From Plumapathes pennacea (lineage: Eukaryota > Cnidaria > Anthozoa > Antipatharia > Myriopathidae): 64,000 nt of DNA. Shown piece after piece: positions 12,701 to 23,000 of this stretch (positions are counted from its first letter, which is position 1; each line of letters starts with the position of its first letter). The notes below the pieces were generated by a model. That model searched no databases. It had not been told where the DNA came from and was given only the letters and a program-made list of their open reading frames with translations. The stretch is from contig OZ038471.1 in the NCBI GenBank assembly GCA_964036295.1, forward strand, positions 9,628,184-9,692,183, read 5' to 3'. Made by a program: the position numbers and the translations under genes.

Positions 12701-15700
12701 CCCCCCCCCCCCCACCTTGGGGAATGGTGGGGCAATGTGGGCCATTTCTTTTTCCATATTTGAAAGGTGTTTAAGCTCGAAGGGGTGGGGGATTTTTGCT
12801 TCATGATTCCTGACCTGCGGAGGTGGGGCTCCAGGTGGGAGATTTGACCATAAATATGATGCAACGCGGCCTCGTCCAGTTCAACCATGCGGTTTGTTCA
12901 CAAGAGAAGTTTTCTGTGCAAAGTCTCTTTTGTAAAACTTTGCCAAATTTTTGGTCCCACAGTGTGGGGGATTTGTCAGCACATTATGTCCCATGGGGTG
13001 GGGGGAATAGTCAATTATTGCAACAAAGAAAATCCATGTCCCCACAATTCCCCAAGGTGGGTGGGGGTTACAATATTGACTGGTACATTATATGCATTAA
13101 TGATTGAAGTGTCAGCCAATACATTATTAGCATTCAACATATATCCATATACTCATATAAAATATTGATTTTGCATCGTCACATTACAAGCTGGATACAG
13201 TACACAATGCCAATGCAGACCAAAACCAGTTCCCAGCGTCGTATTTCACACAAACTTCTGGGAGCCCACACTAGATATTTGCCAAAAAGTGGTCAAAAAC
13301 CCAATGAGATACAATTGACTTGTGCCTGGTTACACATGCCAAAGGTTAATTCTGCTTCCACCTCTGACTGCCCCTCATGAATTTCATGCCTGTCGCATAC
13401 AGAACTGGACACAAGACTATTATATCTCATCAAGTTTTCGACTGTTTTAAAGCAATTCTTCGTTAGAATGAGTAGAATACCCAGTGTGGTCTCCCATTGG
13501 ACAGGGGAGACGTCAGAAAAAACATGTTTGCCATTTTGTACTTCATATTTTTCCAGTAATAATAATAATAGAATAACAATAGGCTTTCATCAAACTCACT
13601 GAATAATACAACAATACACTATACAGAACTACTGTACATAAAAAACAAAAAAGGTGATAAACACAAGGTCCATACAAGGCAAACCCCACTGTATGTACAG
13701 TGGCACCTAAAAGTTTTAGGACATTCCATGCCCAATTTATCGTGCACTACATGCACTTTACATGCTAACCTGTGTTACTATTGTAGTATGTGTACCTTAG
13801 AATAGCTGAGTGCTAGTGTAGTGCTGACAAAGGTATAGTTAGCATAGTTCTGGCGTAGTTCTACCATCAGTTTGTGAGTTGTGAGTTGAGTTGAAAGTTG
13901 GTTGTGCTTCGAGTCATTGTGGTCATCGAGTGTATAAAGTTCAGCCATGAGTAAATAAAGACCGAATTTTACATTGGTGGCAGCGGTATGGTAGAAGACG
14001 AACTTCGAGAAGAAATATAACGTTTGAAATCCTGTTTGGAGGAGATGCGAGTTCAAGGAACACCACATGAGTCAAGGTTGACTGTGTCAGTTGCTCCCGC
14101 ATCTCGAGTGAGTGTTGATTTATTTCCCGCCACGGGCGTGGACTTCAAAGACTGGCTGAACCACTTCAAACTGTGTGCAGAGATAAACAAGTGGTCAGAC
14201 CAACAATGTAGTAAACAACCAGCAAGGGTCCCATGAGGAAACATGTAACGGGCATATCTTGGCTTGTAAGTCGAGGACAAAAGTACACACAACCGCCTGG
14301 TGTATGCTTTGCGCTGTAGGCTGAAACCCACACAGCAACGAGCCGTCCACAAGATGGCTTTTCTGAACAGGAAGAGAGGAAAAGTTGAAAGTTTGACAAA
14401 TCTGGCCAACAAGCTATGACATCTGGCCATGCAAGTTTTCGTTGGCTGTGAAGACAACTTGATAGAAGAGGAACTTATCGATCAGTTTATTAATGCTCTG
14501 GATACACGGGAACTACGTTGCAAATGTGTTGGCCAAGGGTTTCCAAAGATGCTGGATGAAGCGGTGTGCACCTTGAAGCTCTTTTCACAGTGGAAACTCG
14601 TTGACACACTTCAGTGGCTTCAGTAAACAACGTGCACAAAGTGACCACTGACTGCAAGGGCGCAGGCTCAGAAACACTGGCACCAGTTTGGGGCGAAGGA
14701 GTTTTTCGAGAAACAGAACACCTTGCAAGAAAGGGTACTACAGCTGGAGAAATCATTAAGTTATGATCTTGGGACAAAGCAGAGCTTCAAAAAGATTTGG
14801 TGGCAAGTGTTATTGCTGTGGGAGAGAGGGTCATGTCTGGCAAGACTGCCAGGGTCAGGAAAATGGTTACAGGGCGAGTCCACCCCAACACGAAAACAAG
14901 GAACAACCAGTAGCGCAAGTGTAAATACAGAGAACGCTATATTATTTTGTTTCTTGTTCTGTTGATGGTTTACCAGTCGAAGCCCTGGTTGACACTGGGG
15001 CCACGGTTAAATTACTCCACATGGATGTATTTGACTGAATGGGGTCACAGCATACCAGAATTCGTCAACCAGACCACCCCATCTTAGGAGTGAACGATGT
15101 TCCTTTGGAAACATGCGGGACTGTAAACATCAACATTGAACTTGCTGGAATTTTTACTCTGCACGAGGTGCATATTTGTGAAGACCTGGCTCAGAAGATG
15201 CTTATTAGTGTGGATTTTCTGAAACCTAATAGCTGTGTCATTGACTTTGTCAAGGGAACTATGGAGGGGAATGGCCAGCAAAGTGCTTTGATCTCTAAAC
15301 CAAGCCAGGGAGTATCTGTTGGTTTTGTACAAGATACGAAAGCCAGATTTCATGAAGCACTGGAGCTGACCAGGGAGAAGATGGGTGTTGCTACAAGGAG
15401 ATACAGGGATTGTGATGATACTGTACCAGGACTAATGGAGATTCTTACAAGGCAAGCAACAGAGTTTGGTGGCATGTTCCAGCTGTCAGAAAGGGACTGT
15501 GGCAAGGCCCCTTTCAACAATCTGAAACCCTGTTTCACACCCATGAAATCCAGATGCATTTCTCCAGACAATCACAAAAGGAGACAAAGGAATACAATTC
15601 CAGAGCCTTATCCAACAGTCAGTGGACAGGAGGAAAAGGATGAGTGGTCTCTGATAGTGACCACCAATCTGGAGCAGGGGTATCTGAATTCAAGCACTAC

Positions 15701-18700
15701 ACCAGTGAGTAAGCATAGACGGTGGAACTCAGGCACTAGTAATACAGGGACATCTGAATTCGAGAACCACAACTGCCACAGCAGTGAGAGAGCAGGGACA
15801 GTGGAATTCAGGCTGTCCACCAAGAAGTGCAGAGAAGGGACAGCAGAGTGTGAAGGAAAGCTCTGGGATCACTCTTCAACCTCCTGTGGAACTACAGCTT
15901 ACAGCTAGGCTTTTCCAGTCAAGGGGACCACAAGCATGGGCAGCAGATTATGACACAAACTTTTAGAACTGCTGAACTAAACAGAACTTTAGTTTAATAT
16001 GCAGAGACTTGCTTCCACCTAATTAGGGAGGGGATGATGTAGTACATATACCTTAGAGTAGCTGAGTGCTACAATCTTGGACAAAAGTGTTGGCACATTC
16101 TCCCCTCCCTCCATTCAATGTTGATAAATTAATTATTTAGCAACGATTTTCCGTCAAAGGCTTACCGGAACTCTTCCAAATTCAAGCTACAACATTGATA
16201 CGGGGAGGGGGGTGATTAAAAGCAGTTTTCTTCGGAACTGGTGACTCACAGCATGGTAATTTTGACAAAAGTACGACATTTAATAGCATGTGTCAACACA
16301 TTTTGTCCGGGATTGTCTGAATGCGGGTTTCTAATTGTACACGTAATGGTTTTCCAGAAAAGTTTGAAAACACAGTGAAGATTGAGAAACACCGAGTGCT
16401 TTATTTTGGCTGAAATGTAAGCTTATATTACCTCAAGTTAGAAATTGACAGTTGAATGAAGCATCCGCTTACAGTAATTGAATAAATGCGCGTCAAGTCA
16501 GATCATGTTTCAAGAGAAGATTTCTTTAGATCGTAAGAGTTTGTGTGTTTTCTTATGATCCTATATACCGTACTTCCATCGAATTTGCGTGATTCAACAG
16601 TGGGCAGTGCAACCTGTTCGAGATCAATACGGGTGAAAGTCACTCGAAAATAGAAGAATAATACATCATGACAAGCGCACATACAACGAGCAATACATTA
16701 CTAAGTGCGAATTGTGCCCCAATTAGAGCGACTGAGTGAATGGAAAAGTCGGCTACAGAACTGCTTTGTCGTCGGTGAAAGTTTTTAAGTGTCGCTCAAC
16801 GGCCAAAAGCTTGATAAAATGACATGCAACGCAACTGAATCAGACGATTATGTTAATTAGTTCTAATTGGCAGAATAACGCACGCTCTCGCGTTAGGTAA
16901 ATTTCACTAAAACATTGGAAAAATTGTTACAAAACCACTTGGAATGGCATAAAGAGTGATATTTTATCCGAATATGATATAAAATTATAGTTTGTGTTGC
17001 ATTTATTTAGGATTTCCAACAGTTTACACCACAGAGTGAAAGAGGATTAGACAGATTCTATTTTAGTTCGTAGTGTAAACCATGTAAACTGTTGTAAACC
17101 GTGTCATATTTCAACCTCTCCAGATCATAAAATTCCACATAGGCAACCATTTGCGATACATTTAAGACCATTTTCAATATGACATTGCCCTTTCTGTGGG
17201 ATTTCGGAGTCAATATTGTCAACCTTTCGTATATCTCCTGTGTAGGACGTGGTTCTCGAAATGCATTTAGGTTGCTTTCCAGGGCACAGAACGGCACCAA
17301 TTTAATGTTGTACTTTCACATAAGGTGCTCTTATTTCTTAATTTGAAACGTGTGTACTCACATAACCATCTTCATGAACTTTTTGGCAGTTGTCGCTTTC
17401 TGAGTATTAAAATCTGATATAACTAAATGAACTACTGGCTCCGGCCTATAAATAAATCTTACTTTTCTGCCTCTGGCATCCCAAAATAGACTACCGCTAC
17501 AACCTAGCCTTTAGAACTGCATTCAACCCTTGCATTTAACAAAAGAGAAGGCTTTTCACGGCTCTTAGCTATGACAGAAGTTACTTTCTTGCTATTTTGT
17601 ATTCAGACAATCTTGGACAAAAGTGTTGACACATTCTCCCCTCCCCCCATTCAATGTTGATAAATTAATTATTTAGCAACAACTTTCCGTCAAAGGCTTA
17701 CCGGAACTCTTCCAAATTCAAGCTACAACATTGATACGGGGAGGGGGGTGATTAAAAGCAGTTTTCTTCAGAACTGGTGACTCACAGCATGCTAATTTTG
17801 ACAAAAGTACGACATTTAAAGCATGTGTCAACACATTTTGTCCGGGATTGTAGCTTAGTGCTGGCGAAGGTATAGCTAGCATAGTTCTGGCGTAGTTCTA
17901 GTGTCAGTGTTACGAGTTGTGAGTTGAGTTGCAAGTTGGTTGTGATTCGAGTCGTCATGGTCATCGAGTGTATAAAGTTCCGTCGTGAGTTAATAAAGAT
18001 TGGATTTTACACTATAATAACAATATACTACACTAATAAGAAAGTGACAGGAAGATGTAATACATGGTCTGTAATGAAAGTTAAAATGTAAAATGTAACA
18101 GAAGTGAACTACGGAAAAATACAAAAATTCTCAACAAAAAGGTCTTCCAGTGGCCTTACAAAATGGACACAGTCTTCAATGATCTGAGTCTGTCTGTATC
18201 AAATAGAGTAATAGAATTCATAAAATTCTGTTTTAAAAGAAGTGAAGGTTGCAGATTAATGATTGATACAGTACACACATCAAGAGTTCCGACTTTTGGT
18301 TGGATTGCATTGTATTTTGGGTAGATTTGGCTAAAAAAAAGTGAGCACCAACTTTACAATATCAGCCATTTTGCACTTCAAGCCTGGAGCTTGGTTGTAT
18401 GTGTACGCTTTAGAACAGATAGAAGTTGACTGAGCTCCAAACATTAAGTGCAAAATGGCAGATATTGTGGAGTTGGTGCTCATTTTTCTGAGCCAAACCT
18501 GCCCAGAACACAGTGCAATCCAACCAAAAGCCAGGACTCTCGAAGAGTGGATAAGAAGTGGTAATGTATTCCAAAGTAGAGCAATGCAATAAAAAATGAG
18601 TCTCTAAATAGTGATGTACAAAAATGATAGGACAAAGATTTGAATGAAGTGGAGCTTCTAGTGCAACCAATAGAGAAACCATTTGCAACAGCTTAGCTGG

Positions 18701-19703
18701 AGGTTGTATGAACTGTTTATACATTTATCAAGAAAACATAATGTAGATCACGACATTTCAACCCGTTAAAAATAGGGAGTAAGTTCAGGGATACTAAGCG
18801 TGACTTTTAGTTGGGTCAGAGATTGGGATCACAATTACAACTAAGGATAAAACAAGTGGCATGCCTCTGCACACCCTCTAGTAGTTTTAAATCTGAAATG
18901 CATGACTAAGGAGTCCAAACCTCACTGGTATAACCCAGCTGGGAGCACATGAAAGACAAGTACAGCAACCAGTGCAGGCACCACTGAAGTGCTGCTGTAT
19001 TAAGAAACCAAGCATCCTGTTGGCTTTGGCCACAAAATTAAAAGTATGAAGGCCCCAGGTTAGATTATCAGTGACCATGACCCCAAAATCTTTTTGAGAG
19101 GGGACCACAGCAACACAAACATACCAGCAGCCTCAACTTTTTCTGGTACAGCATGAATCTTTGCAAGAAGGTCAGTCTTATTCAAAATATTAAAATAAAT
19201 AAATAATTAATTAATTAATTAATTAATTAAATAAAAAAATGGAAAAAAAAAACTTACCACCAAAAACAATTTGTCCTCTCCCACTGGATATTGCTGTGAT
19301 GTTTATGTCCTACAATGAAAAACCAAAAGTTTCACATTTCATGTGTAATTGTACAGTGCTACAATATTCTCTACACAACAGTACCAAGAATTTTAGAGGT
19401 ACGTCGTAGCATATAATCGTCTGGGCCAAACCCTACTTATAGTTTTTGACAATGTATTAGAATTAATAAGTGATCCGGTATTGTACAGTTGCTCCAAGTG
19501 TATGTGTCAGATGGAATCAAACTACGGTACAAGTGACATTTCACCTTCAGGCGACTGAACTGCTGGTTGGACTCTGGATCTTTCAATGCTTCTTTATCAA
19601 AGAAGTTAAATCTACGCCACTGAAAGAGGAAAAACCGGTGTTATGAGAAGCGACAGTGCTCTCGTTGCAATCAAAAGCTTGCGACTACCTGCAAAAGCGC
19701 CAT
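6785..19703 (-). CDS. VPS11: VPS11, HOPS/CORVET core subunit (N-terminal exons, partial)
   Basis: VPS11 is a core subunit of the HOPS and CORVET tethering complexes, which drive endosome and lysosome fusion. Ten exons read right to left: 19703-19689, 19619-19545, 19309-19258, 12566-12445, 10696-10646, 10148-10080, 9062-8965, 8064-8018, 7410-7316 and 6874-6785. All have GT/AG borders and compatible phases and give 238 residues. The start MALLQ|WRRFNFFDKEALKDP parallels the animal VPS11 start. SSGRGQIVFGD, TSFQAYDIRVSHVHQLKQHN, AIGFADGSV, KGDITRDR, HPVTGLAY, LFVVT and LDSHGC follow in family order, all from the N-terminal beta-propeller. The family is about 900-950 residues long, so the alpha-solenoid and RING-like zinc-binding end are missing. 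They are presumed left of base 1, because no further exon was seen in 1-6784. Intron 3 (12567-19257) is swollen by transposons. VPS11 diverges from YTHDF. Identity is confident; that the gene is intact beyond the window edge is assumed. Confidence 0.9.
9163..9387. mobile_element. MITE family C, copy 1
   Basis: A 225-bp element in a VPS11 intron, beginning TTAACCCTTTCACT and ending in its imperfect reverse complement (AAAGAGTTAA). Related copies lie at 22964-23178 and, reversed and decayed, at 41728-41915. Having the same termini in three introns supports a non-autonomous DNA transposon. Confidence 0.7.
9650..9880. repeat. G-run / C-run bounded repeat block
   Basis: A poly-G run at about 9655-9686 faces a poly-C run at about 9856-9877. 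Between them a unit of about 30 bp (TTTCAGACCAAAA plus spacer) repeats three to four times. The opposed G and C tracts could pair, or form G-quadruplexes on either strand. It is intronic within VPS11. Confidence 0.6.
10910..11057. mobile_element. 148-bp element with perfect 20-bp terminal inverted repeats
   Basis: GTAGACTGTGCCAGTCCCTC at 10910-10929 is exactly reverse-complemented at 11038-11057. No clear target duplication was found. It is a miniature inverted-repeat element in a VPS11 intron, followed at 11075-11215 by loose repeats of CAAATAAGCACCCC. Confidence 0.65.
11350..11450. repeat. Dispersed repeat D, copy 2 (inverted)
   Basis: Opposite-strand counterpart of 13-110, immediately downstream of repeat A on the minus strand. 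Confidence 0.55.
11540..12420 (-). mobile_element. Dispersed repeat A, copy 1
   Basis: An approximately 880-bp sequence read on the minus strand. It begins near a hairpin (CTCGTTGGGC/GCCCGACGAG, 12396-12420) and includes CACACGGTGATTGG, a CAGATGTTTG-like segment, CTGTGGCGACAC, ACATGACATCTGTTGCCTC and GAAAAATACACTGAAATAG. Other copies lie at 22240-22860 and, interrupted, at 45555-48540. No protein is recognised. Its class is unknown; copy spacing and ends suggest a non-autonomous transposon. Confidence 0.7.
12669..13086. mobile_element. C-run-containing inverted-repeat element
   Basis: The left end runs from ACCAGTCGATTGTAACCCCC through a poly-C run to CACCTTGGGGAA. The right end is its reverse complement (TTCCCCAAGGTGG, then GGGGGTTACAATATTGACTG). 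The arms are about 45-60 nt, separated by about 310 nt carrying several GTGGGG blocks. No target duplication was identified. It lies in VPS11 intron 3. Confidence 0.6.
15039..15908 (+). pseudogene. Retrotransposon protease fused to post-integrase tail
   Basis: A 289-codon open frame inside the LTR element. About the first 90 residues continue a retropepsin-like fold: the VDTGA catalytic motif lies just upstream across a stop, then HPILGVNDVPLETCG and VHICEDLAQKMLISVDFL. From about residue 105, FHEALELTREKMGVATRRYR resembles the region after the integrase in Gypsy-type polyproteins. The rest is Ser/Thr-rich and unrecognised. The simplest reading is an in-frame internal deletion joining protease to the polyprotein C-terminus. 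The end assignment is inference. Confidence 0.55.
16072..17850. mobile_element. Composite insert: two 244-bp MITEs around 1.3 kb, TA target duplication
   Basis: This 1779-bp insert splits the 3' LTR and is bounded by TA at 16070-16071 and 17851-17852. Its ends are two directly repeated, nearly identical units, 16072-16315 and 17608-17850. Each has its own inverted termini (CAATCTTGGACAAAA...TTTTGTCCGGGATTG). The 1292-bp middle starts TCTGAATGC and ends GTATTCAGA, itself an inverted pair, and carries no recognised gene. The outer TA and intact LTR sequence on both sides indicate entry as one Tc1/mariner-style unit. Confidence 0.7.
18283..18540. mobile_element. Fold-back element, 109-nt arms
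   Basis: The arms 18283-18391 and 18432-18540 are reverse complements at roughly 85-90 % identity by eye, with a 40-nt loop. Shared words include TTTTGGTTGGATTGCA, GAGCACCAACT and GCCATTTTGCACTT. Transcribed RNA would form a long hairpin. It lies in VPS11 intron 3. Confidence 0.75.
18740..19195 (-). mobile_element. Non-LTR retrotransposon fragment (RT C-terminal part)
   Basis: The minus-strand translation includes SQKDFGVMVTDNLTW, VAKANRMLGFL and LEGVQRHATCF, the order seen downstream of the RT palm in CR1/Jockey-type LINEs. Stops and frame changes are present and there is no catalytic core. It is a dead fragment in VPS11 intron 3, adjacent to an AATT microsatellite. Confidence 0.7.
19199..19231. 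repeat. AATT/TTAA microsatellite
   Basis: Uninterrupted TTAATTAA-type tetranucleotide repeat just downstream of VPS11 exon 3. Confidence 0.9.
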
Positions 19704-20036
19704 TGGTCTCCCAGATCAGAACTTATTTCCTAGTGCGCAGCCATGTTGGACGTTTCAATCGAATGGGACTGGACATGAGTTTTCGAACAATCAACGAATC
19801 AAAGTCGGAGACTGTTCGCGTTTTCGTCGCGTAATATTATAACCAAATATGGCAAGCTTGATTGACAGCTTGCGCAAGCATAGAACGAAGGCTGCAGCCA
19901 GTCACGCAAAAGCACGCGCGCTGTTCAGACGGGAAGAGCCGCCATTTTCTTTTGTTCTTTTCACTTCGAAGCAAGCGCGAACTGTCCGATATCATACTTT
20001 CTTCTGACAAATCGAATAGCCTTCAGATATTTTGGC
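19704..20036. promoter_or_regulatory. Probable bidirectional VPS11/YTHDF promoter
   Basis: The 333 bp between the divergent start codons of VPS11 (19703, minus) and YTHDF (20037, plus) must hold both 5' UTRs and both core promoters, unless upstream non-coding exons exist. It is richer in CpG than the flanks. It contains GCCGCCATTTT at 19938-19948, a match to the YY1 initiator-type motif, and the palindrome TTGCGCAA near 19871. No TATA box stands out. Transcription start sites cannot be read from sequence. Confidence 0.6.
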
Positions 20037-23000
20037 ATGTCAACTACGATTGATCAGGTACTGAATTCTGCTGTCCCGATGAGTTGTCTTGTTTTTAAAC
20101 GGGAAACTCGGTGATTTGACTTTCGATTTTCATCACCGCATTCCGCACTAACCTTCGCATTTTTTTTGTGTTTACAGCGGCCGAAGGATCACAACGGCAA
20201 AGGTAGAAGTGTTTCATTTATTTCAGCGCCTTCTGTCTGGAAAATAGGTCTTACTTTATCGAATGATCCGAGCCTGATGATTGTACGTGTGTATTTTTAC
20301 AGGTTACGCAGGCAAAAATGGTGATGTGCAGAGCGTACCCGGCGAAGACATGGAGCGATATCTTCACACGCCAGGAGCTAAACAGGTCTAGTTTCTACGT
20401 AGATGTTTTCTTCAGAAATTCTGCAGCACGAAATTGTTCTCGTTCGAAGTATTCTAATTTCTTTGCTTCTTTTTTTCTCCATCAAACGCGGGGCCTTGGA
20501 CGAACGTCATTATCATTACATGGAATAATTTACACTTCTAGACCAACGACAGGCAGTTGAACTCGCATCAAGGAAGCAATAATTTGCCCAGTTCGCTATC
20601 GGACACTTACCTGCCGCCATTTTTTCCCAGTCCGGGAACAGGATCGAACACTGGACTGCCTCCGATGCCATTTTCTTACCTAAACGCCGGTGGAATCGGC
20701 GATGGAGCATGGTCGACAGGAATGCCGTCGACATTGTTTCCGTCTGCAGGTTTCAATACTATGGGAAATGGAGAACCGCTCTTGCAAGATCAGATGTTCG
20801 GTCACACTAGTGGTGTTACCGTTTCCACAAACGCTTATTTGAGTAGTGTGGGGCACAATTCGGGTTTGAACACCAACGCGTTTCGGCCGCCCACTGCAGC
20901 TCTATATTTTCCGGGAAGCTCTACGGACATCTCTTGGGGAGAGCAGAGCCATCAGTCGGCAGGACCCCTGTTGGCGAACTTTTACCAGCCCCCTCCGGTT
21001 CCTACAACAACGGAACAAGGTTCCCTGAGTGCTATCGGAGTGAACATTGATTCCCTCAAAGGAAAAGAAATGGCAGGCAACGTTGAGAATACTTTGTCTA
21101 ATCTGAGCCTTGGTAGAGATGACAAGGGGAATGAAGGAACTGAGAACAAAGTGAAGCACTCTACTTCAGGCCCTGTAGCCAGCACAAACACAGCTGCAGA
21201 CACTAAACCTAAGTCATGGGCCGCTATTGCCAGTCAGCCGGCCAAGCCAAAACCAAAGCCTCCACCGCCCAAACCCAAACTGCCTCCCCCACCAGCAGCC
21301 GTTCAGGCTGGTGTACCCAAGGGGGACATGGGTGCATGGGGTAAGTCTGGTGGAAACAAGTTGCCAGCTGGGCGTGGAACACGTGCCCGCCCCGCTGGGA
21401 CTCCTGGTGCTGGTGTGGGACCAACATCCTCCTCTGGTGAAACTATTCCTGTGCTGGAGAAATTGAAAGCAAAGAATAACTACAATCCTCGTGAGTTCAA
21501 CCTTGATCAAAAAAATGCTCGGTTCTTCATTATTAAGAGCTACAGTGAAGATGACATACATCGTTCCATTAAATATGGTGTGTGGACAAGCACAGAGCAT
21601 GGCAACAGGCGACTGGACGAGGCTTTCAAGGAGCAGAACCGTGGAGTGAAGGGACCTATCTACTTGATTTTTAGTGTAAACGGAAGTGGGCATTTCTGTG
21701 GGATTGCACTTATGACGTCGGAAGGAGATTTTGAGACCGAAACTGGGATTTGGACCCAGGACAAATGGAAGGGAAAGTTTGAAGTAAAGTGGTTGTATGT
21801 AAAGGATGTGCCTAACAATGCCCTGCGCCACATTCGTCTGGAGAACAATGACAACAAGCCAGTCACAAATTCTCGAGACACTCAAGAGGTTCCTCCAGAG
21901 AAGGCAAAACAAGTGCTGAAGATCATCCATTCATACAAGCACCAGACATCCATTTTTGATGACTTTGGCCACTACGAGAGGCGCCAGGAAGAGGAGTTCA
22001 GGAAGGTAGGCACACATTCTGTTTGTTATTATTGCAAAGATTTTGATGAAAGAATCCCACAATGCTGAAGTTCTGTATTGACAATAGTGTGCAGATACAA
22101 CCAGATTTGCATTTTACTCTAGGTCAGTGTGATATGTATTTATACAGTACGTTAAGTGGGATACAGATGACCCATTTTTGCTCGTGGGGGCCTGGGGCCC
22201 AATGCGAGCTTAAAAACACAAATTTTTTTTTTTCCTTTCTGTCGGTCGAGAATCAGCACACGGTGATTGTTTCAGATTATCACGTGATATGCAATGACGT
22301 AATTGACTTTGTTAAACAACTCGAGTGTGGCTATGAATTGCTCAGTACTTGTGTGTAAAAGTTAACTGCATTCAATCCAAACTCAACACCGTTTGGGTTT
22401 GTGCCAAACACGCACTGATAAACTGGATGTTAGGGAACGATTTTGGCTTGCATTCTTTAGTTCACCACGGAAGCTTTGAGAATAGCCGTAAACAGATGTT
22501 TGATGGATACTGCTGGGGGATTGCAAATATCTCTGCAGCCGCTAAATATTTAGTCCTGATGAAACTTTCTGTGGTGACACGAAGTACTTCTGGGAAGAAA
22601 ACAAGCCAAAAACGGAAACCAAAGCTACGATGAGCTTTAGCCGCAAAACCATGGCAATTTATGCTTCACTCTGTACATGACATCTGTTGCCTCTTAAAAT
22701 TCTTCTGCTTATTGTACATTGCCTGTTGAAATGTTTCTTTCATTCAATCGTGTAGCCTTTGTTTTGCAATGGTCATTGTATACCAGAAATGAAAAATACA
22801 CCGAAATAGTCCTGAGTATTAAGTTTGCAGTGACAAATGGACTGAACACACTGTGAACACACTGAAGTGAAGTGTTGAAGTGTTAGAAAACATTTTTTGA
22901 ATGATTGTGCTTGTTGCTGGGCAAGCTGGTTTCACAAAAACCAATATTGTCAATCAAGCTTAACCCCTTCACTCCCAAAGCCAAAGTGCAGATTCTCCCA

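Larger units (their letters stand above)
13782..18011 (+). mobile_element. LTR retrotransposon, Gypsy-like, internally deleted
   Basis: The 5' LTR is 13782-13973 (192 bp, TGTAGT...TTTTACA). The primer-binding region TTGGTGGCAGCGG follows directly. The polypurine tract AGGGAGGGGATGA at about 16024-16037 precedes the 3' LTR, which starts at 16038 and resumes at 17851-18011 after an insertion. CTAT flanks both ends as a possible target duplication. Inside are a decayed gag (14000-14640), a CCHC zinc knuckle (near 14800) and an aspartic protease with a VDTGA motif (near 14985). No reverse transcriptase, RNase H or integrase core is present: the protease continues into a segment resembling sequence after the integrase. 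Stops and frame changes show it is dead and, by design, non-autonomous. Confidence 0.75.

Noticed and set aside
21214-21930. 238-codon minus-strand open frame
   Set aside because: Antisense shadow of the YTHDF exon; its frame and composition mirror the conserved plus-strand YTH coding sequence.
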